DNA of 37,559 bases from Anaeroglomus sp964550565 (GTDB lineage Bacteria > Planctomycetota > Phycisphaerae > Sedimentisphaerales > Anaerohalosphaeraceae): the NCBI GenBank assembly GCA_964550565.1, contig CAZKAI010000037.1, positions 1 through 37,559 of the forward strand, read 5' to 3'. Within the stretch, counting starts at the first letter, position 1, and each line of letters begins with the position of its first letter. The position numbers were made by a program, and so were the translations under genes. Below are positions 16,625-25,700 of the stretch, one piece after another. The notes under the pieces were generated by a model, which searched no databases, was not told the DNA's origin, and worked only from the letters and a program-made list of their open reading frames with translations.

Positions 16625-18074
16625 ATGAAGCCAGTCAGATATACTGCAATTCTTCTGGTCGCGGTGTTGCTATGCTCGCCAACCTCGGTCTGTCGGGCAG
16701 CCGCTTCGGATTATTTTTTCATCCACGTGGTGGAGGAGCAAACCGGCCGGGGTGTGCCGCTGGTGGAGCTTCGCACGACCAGCATGATTCGGCTTTATAC
16801 CGACAGCGGCGGCATGGCGGCATTTTACGAGCCAGGCCTGATGGGACAAAAGGTCTTTTTCTTTGTCGAAAGCCCCGGCTATGAATTTGCCGCCGATGGT
16901 TTTGGAATGCGGGGTGTTGTTCTGGATACGCAGCCGGGTAAGACCGCGACAGTCAAGGTCAAACGTACCCAGATTGCCCAGCGTCTGTATCGCGTGACCG
17001 GCCAGGGGATTTACCGTGACAGCATCCTGGCCGGACGGGAGGTGCCGATTGACCAGCCGCTGCTGAATGCCCAGGTCTGCGGCCAGGATTCGGCCAATAA
17101 TTGTCTGTATCAGGGCAAACTCTACTGGTTCTGGGGGGATACGGCACGGGTTAGTTATGGACTGGGGCAGTTTGCCACTTCCGGAGCCGTCAGCGCCCTG
17201 CCGGGCAAAGGCGGACTGGATCCGGATAAGGGGGTGAATTTGACCTATTTCACCGACGACTCCGGCTTCAGTAAAAAGATGTTCCCGATAGATGGGCCGG
17301 GGATGGTCTGGATCGACGGCCTTATCACCGTCAAAGACCCGCAGGGCAAACAGCGGATGCTGTGCCACTTTGCCCGAATGAAAGACCTCGGCACATTTCA
17401 CGAACGGGGAATCGGGATGTATAACGATACCAAACAATGCTTTGAGCCGATCCTGCGGGATGCCGAACAGCCGATGCCCTATCACGCCTGCGGCCATCCG
17501 ACCCCGGTGCTGGTCAACGGTGTTTCCTACTGGTATTTTGCCATCCCATTTCCGGCGGCGGTTCGAATGCGGGTTGAGGCCGTATTGAGCAAGGCAAGCG
17601 ATCCCAATCAGTATGAAGTCCTGACGGCGCTGGGGCAGGATGCGGAACAATCCGCCAGTCGATGGATTGCTTTCGGTAAACTGGCTGAGCGTCTGGGCTC
17701 CAAAGCCGCTGTACAAAAGGCCCTCCAGAAGGAACATCAGGCCATGCACATGGTGGACAGCGACAGTAAAAAANNNNNNNNNNNNNNNNNNNNNNNNNNN
17801 NNNNNNNNNNNNNNNNNNNNNNNNNNNNNNNNNNNNNNNNNNNNNNNNNNNNNNNNNNNNNNNNNNNNNNNNNCTGGAGGGGACCTATTGCATCACCTTT
17901 TCCGGCGACGAAAAACATGCGACGCCGCGGTATGAATACAATCAGATGATGTATCGACTGGACCTCTCCGATCCGCGATTAAAACCATTGCAGGAAACCC
18001 AATCTCCGGAGTATAATCTGTCGGACCCGCAGGCCAGGCCGGATTTGTCTGTCTTTGGCAGTCCCGCGGATTGA
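16625..18074 (+). CDS. Secreted protein of unknown function, interrupted by an assembly gap
   Basis: ATG 16625 follows AGAGGT at a 7-nt distance; an in-frame GTG at 16607 is less likely. A signal peptide (about 1-26, ending CRAA) leads to a small beta domain (30-120, VEEQTGRGVPLVELRT) and then a propeller-like part with LYQGKLYWFWGDTARV and HPTPVLVNGVSYWYFA. The frame is cut by 100 N at 17774-17873. The downstream piece (FSGDEKHATPRYEYNQ, then YRLDLSDPRL) continues in a different frame relative to the nominal gap and ends at 18074. The pre-gap codons end cleanly and the post-gap sequence begins in frame, so the true missing length should be a multiple of three. The fold recalls glycosidase-type propellers, but I cannot assign a family or reaction. 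Confidence 0.65.
17774..17873. other. Assembly gap (100 N, nominal size)
   Basis: Exactly 100 N, a placeholder length. The flanks do not overlap, so real sequence is missing from the coding region that spans it. Confidence 0.98.
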
Positions 18075-18093
18075 TAAACATGAGGACAAAATC

Positions 18094-18957
18094 ATGATTG
18101 GAATTATCGGCGGCTCCGGACTGGGGCAGGCTATTATCGATCAGCTTACCGACGTACGGACAGAAACAGTCAAGACCCCCTTTGGCAGTCCCAGCGATGT
18201 GATACGCATCGGCAAACTGGGCACTAGCGAAGCGGCATTTCTGAATCGTCACGGACCGGGGCACTGCTTTAATCCCTCGCGCGTGCCGTATGCGGCCAAT
18301 ATCTTCGCCCTCAAACAAATCGGTGTTACCGCCCTGATTACCAGCGCCGCGGTAGGTTCCCTGCGGCAGGATTACGCCCCAAAGCAGTTGGTCCTGGTGG
18401 ATCAATTCATCGACAAAACCTTCCGGCGGCAAAATACGTTTTTCGACGCCCTGGGAGCGGTGCACTGCGAGATGGCCCAGCCCTGCTGCGGACGACTGCG
18501 AAAACGGCTGAAGGATGCCGCCAAACAAATCCACACGATCGTGCATCCGGCCGGAACGTACGTCTGCATGGAAGGCCCGCAGTTTTCTACGCGGGCTGAA
18601 TCCCTGATGCATCAGAAATGGGGCGGGGATTTGATCGGAATGACGGCCATGCCGGAAGCCAAACTCGCCCGCGAGGCCCAGATGTGCTACGCCCTTGTGG
18701 CCCTGGTCAGCGATTATGACTGCTGGCAGGAACATCACGGCCAGACGGACAAACAGCTCCTGCTCAGGGAAATCATCGGCAATCTCAACACCGCCACCGA
18801 AAACGCCATCAGCCTGATTAAGGCGGTGCTGGCCGCCGGGGACAGTCTGTGCGAGGATACCTGTCCCTGCCGCAAAAGCCTCGAAATGGCAGCCTGGACC
18901 AATCCCAAAACCATGGACCCCAAAACCAAAGACCAATTATCCATTTTATTCCAATAA
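18094..18957 (+). CDS. mtnP: 5'-methylthioadenosine phosphorylase family enzyme
   Basis: A 287-residue cytoplasmic enzyme of the PNP/MTAP family, which phosphorolyses methylthioadenosine or a related purine nucleoside. It opens with the phosphate-binding IGIIGGSGLG and then shows NRHGPGH (His53), SAAVGSLRQDY, CMEGPQFSTRAES, IGMTAMPEAKLARE and SDYDCW. The MEGP.FS.RAE and M.PE..LA.E motifs favour MTA phosphorylase over inosine/guanosine PNP, but substrate choice cannot be proven from motifs. ATG 18094 follows GAGGA; an upstream in-frame ATG at 18055 overlaps the previous gene and lacks homology. It lies 19 bp after the secreted protein gene, probably in the same operon, with no obvious functional link. 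Confidence 0.88.
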   Translation: MIGIIGGSGLGQAIIDQLTDVRTETVKTPFGSPSDVIRIGKLGTSEAAFLNRHGPGHCFNPSRVPYAANIFALKQIGVTALITSAAVGSLRQDYAPKQLVLVDQFIDKTFRRQNTFFDALGAVHCEMAQPCCGRLRKRLKDAAKQIHTIVHPAGTYVCMEGPQFSTRAESLMHQKWGGDLIGMTAMPEAKLAREAQMCYALVALVSDYDCWQEHHGQTDKQLLLREIIGNLNTATENAISLIKAVLAAGDSLCEDTCPCRKSLEMAAWTNPKTMDPKTKDQLSILFQ

Positions 18958-19020
18958 ATTTTCCAGACTGACGATAAACAGACTGGATAATTTGAACCCT
19001 GTTGGATAAAATACAGGACG

Positions 19021-20739
19021 ATGCAGAATCTCAGCGAACACAACATTTTAATTTTTCTGGTTCAGTTGTTCGTGCTGCTGGGCCTGGCCCGGGGACTGGG
19101 GGAATTATTTCGCAAATGGAAGCAGCCGCCCCTGACCGCTGAAATCCTGGTCGGCATTCTGCTGGGGCCAACCATTCTGGGCAGATTCCTGCCGGGCTGG
19201 CATCAGGCGATTTTCCCGGCAGATGCGGTTCAGCAGAATATGCTGGAAACCGTGGCCTGGATCGGTGTTTTATTCCTCCTGCTGGAAACCGGCCTTGAGA
19301 TTGATCTTTCATCCGCCTGGCGCCAAAAAAAAGATGCACTGGCAATCGCCTTGTCCGACATCGTCATTCCAATGGCTATTGCTTTTATCCCCTGTTACTT
19401 TCTGCCTGAACACTATCTGACCAATCCGGACCAGCGACTGATATTTTCCATTTTCATGGCTACCGTAATGACCATCAGTGCCCTGCCGATTGCCGCAAGG
19501 GCTTTGCACGATTTGAAGCTGTCCAAGACCGACCTGGGATTTTTGATCATCTCTGCATTATCTATTAATGACATCATCGGGTGGCTGCTTTTCACTATCG
19601 TATTGGGATATTTTACACAAACGGGCCTGAGCCCCATGGCAATCTTTGCCATCGCCGGCGCCACCGTGGGATTTGCTGCCATTTGCCTGACTGGCGGAAG
19701 AATACTGACCCATGCAGCTCTGGCTAAAATAAAAGAAAAAAAACTGCCGCAGCCCGGTATTTCATTGACATTCATCTGCCTGCTGGGGCTTTTGTGCGGA
19801 GCGATTACCCAAAAGATCGGCATTCATGCCCTGTTTGGTTTTTTTATTGCCGGCATGATGGCCGGCGGCAGCCGAGCCCTGTCCGAAAATGTACGCCAGA
19901 TTATTTCGCAGATGGTTTACGCCATCTTTGTGCCGCTGTTTTTTGTAAATATTGGCCTTAAGGTTGATTTTTTGAGGAGCTTTGATGTTTTTCTTATTTT
20001 ACTGATGAGCGTAGTTGGTATCCTGGGCAGATATCTCGGAGCCTGGATTGGCGTCTGTTTCACGCGGCTGCCAACCTCAAACCGCCAAGCTATCTCCATC
20101 GCACACACCCCGGGCGGAGCCATGGAAATCGTCATCGGCATGCTTGCCCTGGAATACAACCTGATTACGGAACTGGTATTTGTCGCCATTGTGTTCAGCG
20201 CCATCGTTTCTTCTGTTACCCTGGGGCCCTGGTTGAGTTATTCCATACGTAAACGTCGGGAAATCAGTATTCTTGAATATTTTTCACACAGGGCTATTCT
20301 GTCGAACCTCAAGTCCAGGGATAAAGAACATGCCATTGGAGAACTCTGTGCTTTGAGTGCCGGAATTGACGGTTCTCTTGAACCAGAAGAGGTGTATGAC
20401 CACGTTCTTCAGCGTGAAAACACGATGGGCACGGCCATGGAAGAAGGGATTGCCATTCCTCACGCCCGGCTTGCTTCTCTGAAAAGTCCCCTTGTTGTGT
20501 TTGGAAGGTCATTGGGGGGTATTGAATGGAATTCACCCGATGACAAGCCGGCCCGGCTCATCTTTTTAATCCTGACTCCCGCCTCCGATGACGATGTGCA
20601 GGTACAAATTCTGGGTTTGATTGCTCGGGTAATAAGCAATGCTCAGCTCCGGCAGGATATCATGCAGTGCGAAAATGCGGACCAGATATGGACCATTCTG
20701 CATACCGCATTTACCACCAAGGTGATTATCCGAAAATAA
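19021..20739 (+). CDS. CPA2-type Na+/H+ (or K+/H+) antiporter fused to a PTS EIIA-like domain
   Basis: The 572-residue protein has about 12 membrane helices across residues 5-405, as in the Kef/NapA (CPA2) family. Family-type segments include EILVGILLGPTILG near the N-terminus, IGVLFLLLETGLEID and FFIAGMMAGGSRALSE. From about residue 418 a cytoplasmic domain resembles nitrogen-type PTS EIIA (PtsN): EEGIAIPHARL, with His481 at the phosphorylated position, then GIEWNSPDDKPARLIFLILTP. The fusion suggests control of ion exchange by phosphotransfer or by EIIA-type binding. The start has only a close AGGA upstream. It follows the MTA phosphorylase gene by 63 bp and converges on the phosphatase gene with 26 bp between. 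Ion specificity is not decidable. Confidence 0.87.
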   Translation: MQNLSEHNILIFLVQLFVLLGLARGLGELFRKWKQPPLTAEILVGILLGPTILGRFLPGWHQAIFPADAVQQNMLETVAWIGVLFLLLETGLEIDLSSAWRQKKDALAIALSDIVIPMAIAFIPCYFLPEHYLTNPDQRLIFSIFMATVMTISALPIAARALHDLKLSKTDLGFLIISALSINDIIGWLLFTIVLGYFTQTGLSPMAIFAIAGATVGFAAICLTGGRILTHAALAKIKEKKLPQPGISLTFICLLGLLCGAITQKIGIHALFGFFIAGMMAGGSRALSENVRQIISQMVYAIFVPLFFVNIGLKVDFLRSFDVFLILLMSVVGILGRYLGAWIGVCFTRLPTSNRQAISIAHTPGGAMEIVIGMLALEYNLITELVFVAIVFSAIVSSVTLGPWLSYSIRKRREISILEYFSHRAILSNLKSRDKEHAIGELCALSAGIDGSLEPEEVYDHVLQRENTMGTAMEEGIAIPHARLASLKSPLVVFGRSLGGIEWNSPDDKPARLIFLILTPASDDDVQVQILGLIARVISNAQLRQDIMQCENADQIWTILHTAFTTKVIIRK

Positions 20740-20765
20740 AAATCCAAATCTGCTGTGCCTGTCGT

Positions 20766-21449
20766 TTAATCGGCTTTGACTTCTTTTTTGATCGCCTCAA
20801 TATCCAGCTTGCGCAGCATGGCAGGCAATTCCGTCCAGAGAGGATGGAATCCGAATCCGCCGTGCGTCATTTCGCGGATAGCACGGTCCCGGTTCCATTC
20901 CTGAATGATTGTTCGATACGCCGCCACCATGGTGCCGGTTCGGTCAGAACCATGCTGACAGTGAACAAATATCGGCGCCGCATTAGGGTCGGCGGCAATG
21001 CGTAAAAACGCCACGACATTGTCCGGCGTCACATCCCAGGTATCCATCGGGATTGGTTTATAATCCAGACCCGTCCCGGCCAGTAATTCCTCGTCGGAGT
21101 GGTAACCTCGCAGATTGACCACGGTTTTTATCCCCAGCTTTTTGAGGTTCTCAAAGCCTTCTTTGGTCGGCTGGGCGCCGCGATACAGCGAGTCGCTGAC
21201 TTTGTGCAGATTAGAACAGCCGGGCAAATCAAACCGCACGGCATGATTGGTGGCCAGAGCTTTCTGTACCTCCGGCCCGTTGGGATTGTCTGCGGCACTG
21301 GCAACCCGCAAGGAAGCAAAACCCGGATCGGGGGAAATGGGCTTCAAAAACAGCCAATAGACATAAAACGCCAGCACCAGAACAATAAATACACAGGCCA
21401 GCACAATCTGTCGCGGCTTAAACGGTGATTTGATTTCTTTTTTTCTCAC
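20766..21449 (-). CDS. Membrane-anchored dual-specificity/tyrosine phosphatase-like protein
   Basis: The 227-residue protein has a basic N-terminus (MRKKEIKSPFKPRQ), one membrane helix (about 15-35) and a Cys-based phosphatase domain (about 80-215). The signature HCQHGSDRTG gives nucleophile Cys164 and phosphate-binding Arg170. Asp136 in IPMDTWD is a plausible general acid. SLYRGAQPTKEGFENLKKLGIKTVVNLR is family-typical and was read in pieces (SLYRGAQP, IKTVVNLR). The positive-inside rule puts the catalytic domain outside the cytoplasm, so substrates may be envelope phosphoproteins, phospholipids or other phosphorylated metabolites. The start is GTG with AGAGGA upstream. It is transcribed away from gpsA and may share that intergenic region for control. 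Confidence 0.85.
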   Translation of the reverse strand: MRKKEIKSPFKPRQIVLACVFIVLVLAFYVYWLFLKPISPDPGFASLRVASAADNPNGPEVQKALATNHAVRFDLPGCSNLHKVSDSLYRGAQPTKEGFENLKKLGIKTVVNLRGYHSDEELLAGTGLDYKPIPMDTWDVTPDNVVAFLRIAADPNAAPIFVHCQHGSDRTGTMVAAYRTIIQEWNRDRAIREMTHGGFGFHPLWTELPAMLRKLDIEAIKKEVKAD

Positions 21450-21569
21450 GTGCTGTATCCTCTCTTATTTACACCCAACTTAATTAATTTATTGAAAGAA
21501 GATTATACACGTTTTGAATATCCATGTAAATCCTTGATTTTCTATCCATTTGGTGGTTAAATATCAGCC

Positions 21570-22565
21570 ATGTTCAAGACCGTAACAATTGTTGGTGATG
21601 GTGCGATGGGCAGTGTGTGTGCGATGCTGTTGTGTGAAAACGGCATCCGAACAACACTGTGGGGCTTTGATGCTGCGCAGCTTGCCCAGATTGCTGAAAA
21701 ACAGGAAAATACCCGATTTTTGCCGGGTTATCCGTTGCCAAAAGAATTACGATATGAGGCCGACGATGTAAAGGCATTGTCTGAGACGGAAATGGTTGTT
21801 TCCGCGGTCCCCTGTCAATATATGCGTGGTATCTGGGCCCGGCTTAACCCCCACCTCCCGGCCGGGGTTCCCGTTGTCAGCACCACCAAGGGGATAGAAA
21901 ACAAGACTCTGCTTCGTCCGACGGAGATTTTAAGGCAAATCCTGAGTGACAGCCATCCGCTGGCGGTACTATCCGGCCCGACGATTGCCGATGAACTGGC
22001 TCGCAAACTGCCTGCTTCGGCGACTGCCGCCTGTGCGGATATCGAACTGGCCAAACAGATACAACATACCTTCAATACATCGATGTTCCGTGTTTATACC
22101 AACGACGACCTTATCGGCGTGGAACTGGCCGGAGCAATGAAAAATGTCATTGCGATCGCCGCCGGGATCATCGACGGCATCGGCGCCGGCGACAACGCTA
22201 AAGCCGCCCTGCTGAGCCGTGGACTGGCAGAAATTGAACGGCTTGGCATCGCTATGGGGGCTAAAGAGAAAACCTTTGCGGGATTATCGGGCCTTGGCGA
22301 CCTGGTCACTACCTGTGTCTCGCCCAAAGGCCGGAATCGCTCCTTCGGCGAACGCATCGGCAAAGGGGCATCGGCTGCCGAAGCCCTGGCCGCCACACAC
22401 AGTGTCGTCGAAGGTGCGGCAACGTGCGAATCAGTCCTTGGGCTGGCCGCTAAGTATCAGGTTGAAATGCCGATTACCGAAGCCGTGTATGCCATTATTC
22501 ACGGCCACAAGAGTGTGCATAAAGCCCTCGCGGACCTGATGAGCCGTCAGCTTAAAGCTGAATAA
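21570..22565 (+). CDS. gpsA: NAD(P)-dependent glycerol-3-phosphate dehydrogenase
   Basis: The 331-residue cytoplasmic enzyme reduces dihydroxyacetone phosphate to sn-glycerol-3-phosphate for phospholipid synthesis. The Rossmann motif IVGDGAMGS begins near residue 7; the first glycine of the usual GxGxxG is followed by Asp. Later motifs are all present: STTKGIE (Lys107), LSGPTIADEL, ELAGAMKNVIAIAAGI with catalytic Lys191, GLGDLVTTC and GRNRSFGERIG. The ribosome binding site before ATG 21570 is weak (GGTGG). The gene is not tightly linked to its neighbours: a leader of about 150 bp separates it from the giant carbohydrate enzyme downstream. Confidence 0.96.
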   Translation: MFKTVTIVGDGAMGSVCAMLLCENGIRTTLWGFDAAQLAQIAEKQENTRFLPGYPLPKELRYEADDVKALSETEMVVSAVPCQYMRGIWARLNPHLPAGVPVVSTTKGIENKTLLRPTEILRQILSDSHPLAVLSGPTIADELARKLPASATAACADIELAKQIQHTFNTSMFRVYTNDDLIGVELAGAMKNVIAIAAGIIDGIGAGDNAKAALLSRGLAEIERLGIAMGAKEKTFAGLSGLGDLVTTCVSPKGRNRSFGERIGKGASAAEALAATHSVVEGAATCESVLGLAAKYQVEMPITEAVYAIIHGHKSVHKALADLMSRQLKAE

Positions 22566-22712
22566 ATTCTGAAACTACCCTCCCGTAATTATTTCCCCGA
22601 TTCAACACCAATCCTCTTGACAAAATCACGACAAATTGCAATGATATTATACAGAAATAATGAAAGGCCTGTGTGTCTGCGGGTCAACGGGATGCCCTGA
22701 CGAGGATGATTC

Positions 22713-25700
22713 ATGAGCGCCGAAAAGTCGCAGGTCAAAGGATTGGATACAGTTGCGGTTTTTTCATTTACCCCGCAGGGGCAATGTGAAATTCAGAACG
22801 ATTTATCCGTTTTAAACGGACTGGGCAGAGACAAGGCCCTGTTTTTGCACCGCTGCCTCGAATTAACCTGGCAAACCGTACAGAAATATAACCCGCAAGC
22901 GTTTACCTATCTTAACACACGAAAGATTCGTCTGCGCGTCAGCCCGGCCGTTCCGCTGGTTCCCACCCTGATGCCGCATGAAATCCTGTTCAACTCCCGG
23001 CTGCTGGATTTCGCCCCCAAAGAGCAGGTACAGCGGGAATCTCTTCTTATCGGCTGCCTGACAATGGTCTTGTATCACCAGTGCCATGCCGACCAGCACA
23101 TCAGCCATATTCACTATGCCGCATTGCGATTCTACAAGGCACACAAGGTCATTCTGGAAGCAACGATTCGTCAACTGGAGGCTTTTGCGGAAGACCCTGA
23201 TTTCGCCCATCTGCACAACGTCCTGGTTGAGCTTGATACGATTTTATCTGTTCATGAATTTTGGACGTATTTCGGAAAGACCGCTTCCGCAACGGAATTT
23301 TTAAAAGTCGCCCAGGTGGACTCGGACAAACGCCGTGTGCAGTTGCGATCCATCGTCGTTCATGAAGCGACCCTGTATGCCGAGCATCAGAAATTAAATC
23401 TGACCGCAGCCAAAAAAACTGCCGCCGGGTTCAAGCATCTGTTTTTTGATTCCGGCACAGTCGTTGTGCTGTACGAACTGAAAAACAATGTCATGCAGGC
23501 TATTCGGCTGGCACCGGAGTATTTTATCGATGCTATGAGTATCGATGCCGCCCGCCTGAGTGTTGTTCACGGCGGCATACGGACGGAGATTTTCCACGAC
23601 CAGGGGCCGTTTATCAAACCATGGATAGAACGTCTCAAAGCCCGCGCCGCGGACCCGGCACTGGACGAATTGTCCCGCATGCTGATTTCCGATCATGTGC
23701 ACACAGTCAACGCCGCCATCGACGAACTGGTTCGCCGCATTCGCCTCAAACAGAATCCCCAGGAATCCCTGCGATTACTCTATGCAGGCCTCTATTACTG
23801 GTATCATCCGAACAAAGGCATCAGCCGCTCGGTCTGCCTGCGCATCAGCAAGATTCTGGAAGATTTGCTGACCGAGCGTCCGCCGTTTTTCCCAACCGCC
23901 CGCATCAACCGCAGCTTCTTCCGCGGGGAATCGCCGACGGTGCGCATCCATTTCAGCAAACCCGCCCGCATCAGCCTCAAGCATATTCAGGCCCGGATTC
24001 AATGGTCGGTCAACGGCCGACGCAAGAAACCGGTGGCAATGGCCCTTGACAAACAAGCCAGCACCGGGGAAAAACTGTGGTTTGAAGCCCATCTGCCCGG
24101 CAAAAACGGATGGATTCACTACTCCGTTCAGACATCCTTTGATGACGGCAAAACCTGGCAATTCGAAAAATTCGATGAAAATTCTCACGGCCTGCTCAAA
24201 CGCGTCGCCGATGAACGCGGTCACCGCGTCTTAAGTCTGTACGCCGACACCTTCAACCTGAAACTCGACGACAACATGCGTCCTATGCGGGATGAAACCG
24301 GGGCATTCGTCTATGGCACTTTCGACGACCTGGCCGAACAGCTCCCCTCCATCAAAAAAGAAGGCTACACCCGCATCTATCCGCTGGGAGCCCTGGAGCT
24401 GGGATGGGCCGGAGAAGCAGGACCGGATCCGTCGGTCTTTTCCATCTGGGATGGCCGTACCGTCCGGCGTGATCTGGGCGGCGTTGAGGCCCTGCTGCGG
24501 CTCAAGCAAAAAGCAGATGAACTCGGCATGAAAATCCTGCTGTGTGTGCTGAGCCATTTTTCACGCGCATGGCATAGCTGGCCGTACGCTATGCCGGTCT
24601 ATATCGCGGGTCCGGATGGCAAATTGACCCGACGGGCCGGCTGGGATGGCGAGTGGGACGAATGGCTGGACAGCTTCATGGTCAATATGCGTGACCTTGA
24701 TAATGTGGAATACCTGGTCGATGTCTGCACCGAACTGACCCGGATGGGCTTTGGCCTGCGTGTCGATGTCGGTCACGGATTCGACACGGTTTTCCCGGTG
24801 CGTCCGGATCTGGCCCAGATGCCCAAGCTGCTGGGCGAAGTCACTGTCAAGGGATTCGAGCCAGTGGACCTCCGCGGCACCAACGAACCGAATATCCCCC
24901 TGATGTATATCGCCTATCGCGTCCAGAAAGCCGTCCCCGGTGCCCTGCTGGCCTACAGCGAGCAATGGCACGCCAACGAAGTCCGCATGATTAAATCGGC
25001 GACAATTCCCTACAACGCCATCATCAAAAATCTCGAAAATATCCGCAGCGGCCAGGCCGTCCACAGCCCGCTGGGACTTAATAACAATCTCGAATATCTC
25101 AAGCGGCTGCTGCATCGCTACGGCGGCCAGACCCTGTCGATGTTCAACAGCCACGACGAGGAATCCCCCGCCAGCAATTATCAGAACATGATCTGGCCTG
25201 CGGCGGCCCTGCTGGTCTTCAGCAGCTACGGCCCGATTATGTATCATATCAGCCGTCTGCCCGGCCCCGAAGCCGGTTCATTCCCCCGACGGTTCGACAT
25301 GGCCTACACCGAATGCTGGAAGCACTGGGTCAACAACCGCTTCTCGCATCCCTGGTACGACGAAAACCTGGCCCGTCAGGATATCCTGAATCATTATCCC
25401 TATCTGCGCGGCTTCGGTACCTATCTGCGGGGTCTGTTCGCATTCGCCAATGAACACCCGGCGCTGACCAAAGGCACGCTGACCCCGATTGCCACCGGCA
25501 ACGGCCGCATCGCCGCATTTGTCCGCAGCTATCAGAAAGAAAAAATGCTGTGCGTTTTTAACTTTCCCAACCCGATGCTGGACGGCCAGCATGCCCTGGC
25601 CCGTACGTACAATTTCCGCCTTCGCAGCGCCGACACCGGCCAGCCGATTGAAGGCATCGAGTTCGGCGAATTCTACGAAATGCGGGAACGCTACAACAAC

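Noticed and set aside
16670..18936. Minus-strand open frames of 359 and 347 codons opposite the secreted protein and MTA phosphorylase genes
   Set aside because: The plus-strand products have signal peptides or conserved catalytic motifs; the antisense frames have none.
22617..22650. Promoter for the giant fusion gene (TTGACA with TATTAT)
   Set aside because: The -35 match is perfect, but the spacer of 22 bp is too long; the better-spaced -10 candidate (AATGAT) is poor.
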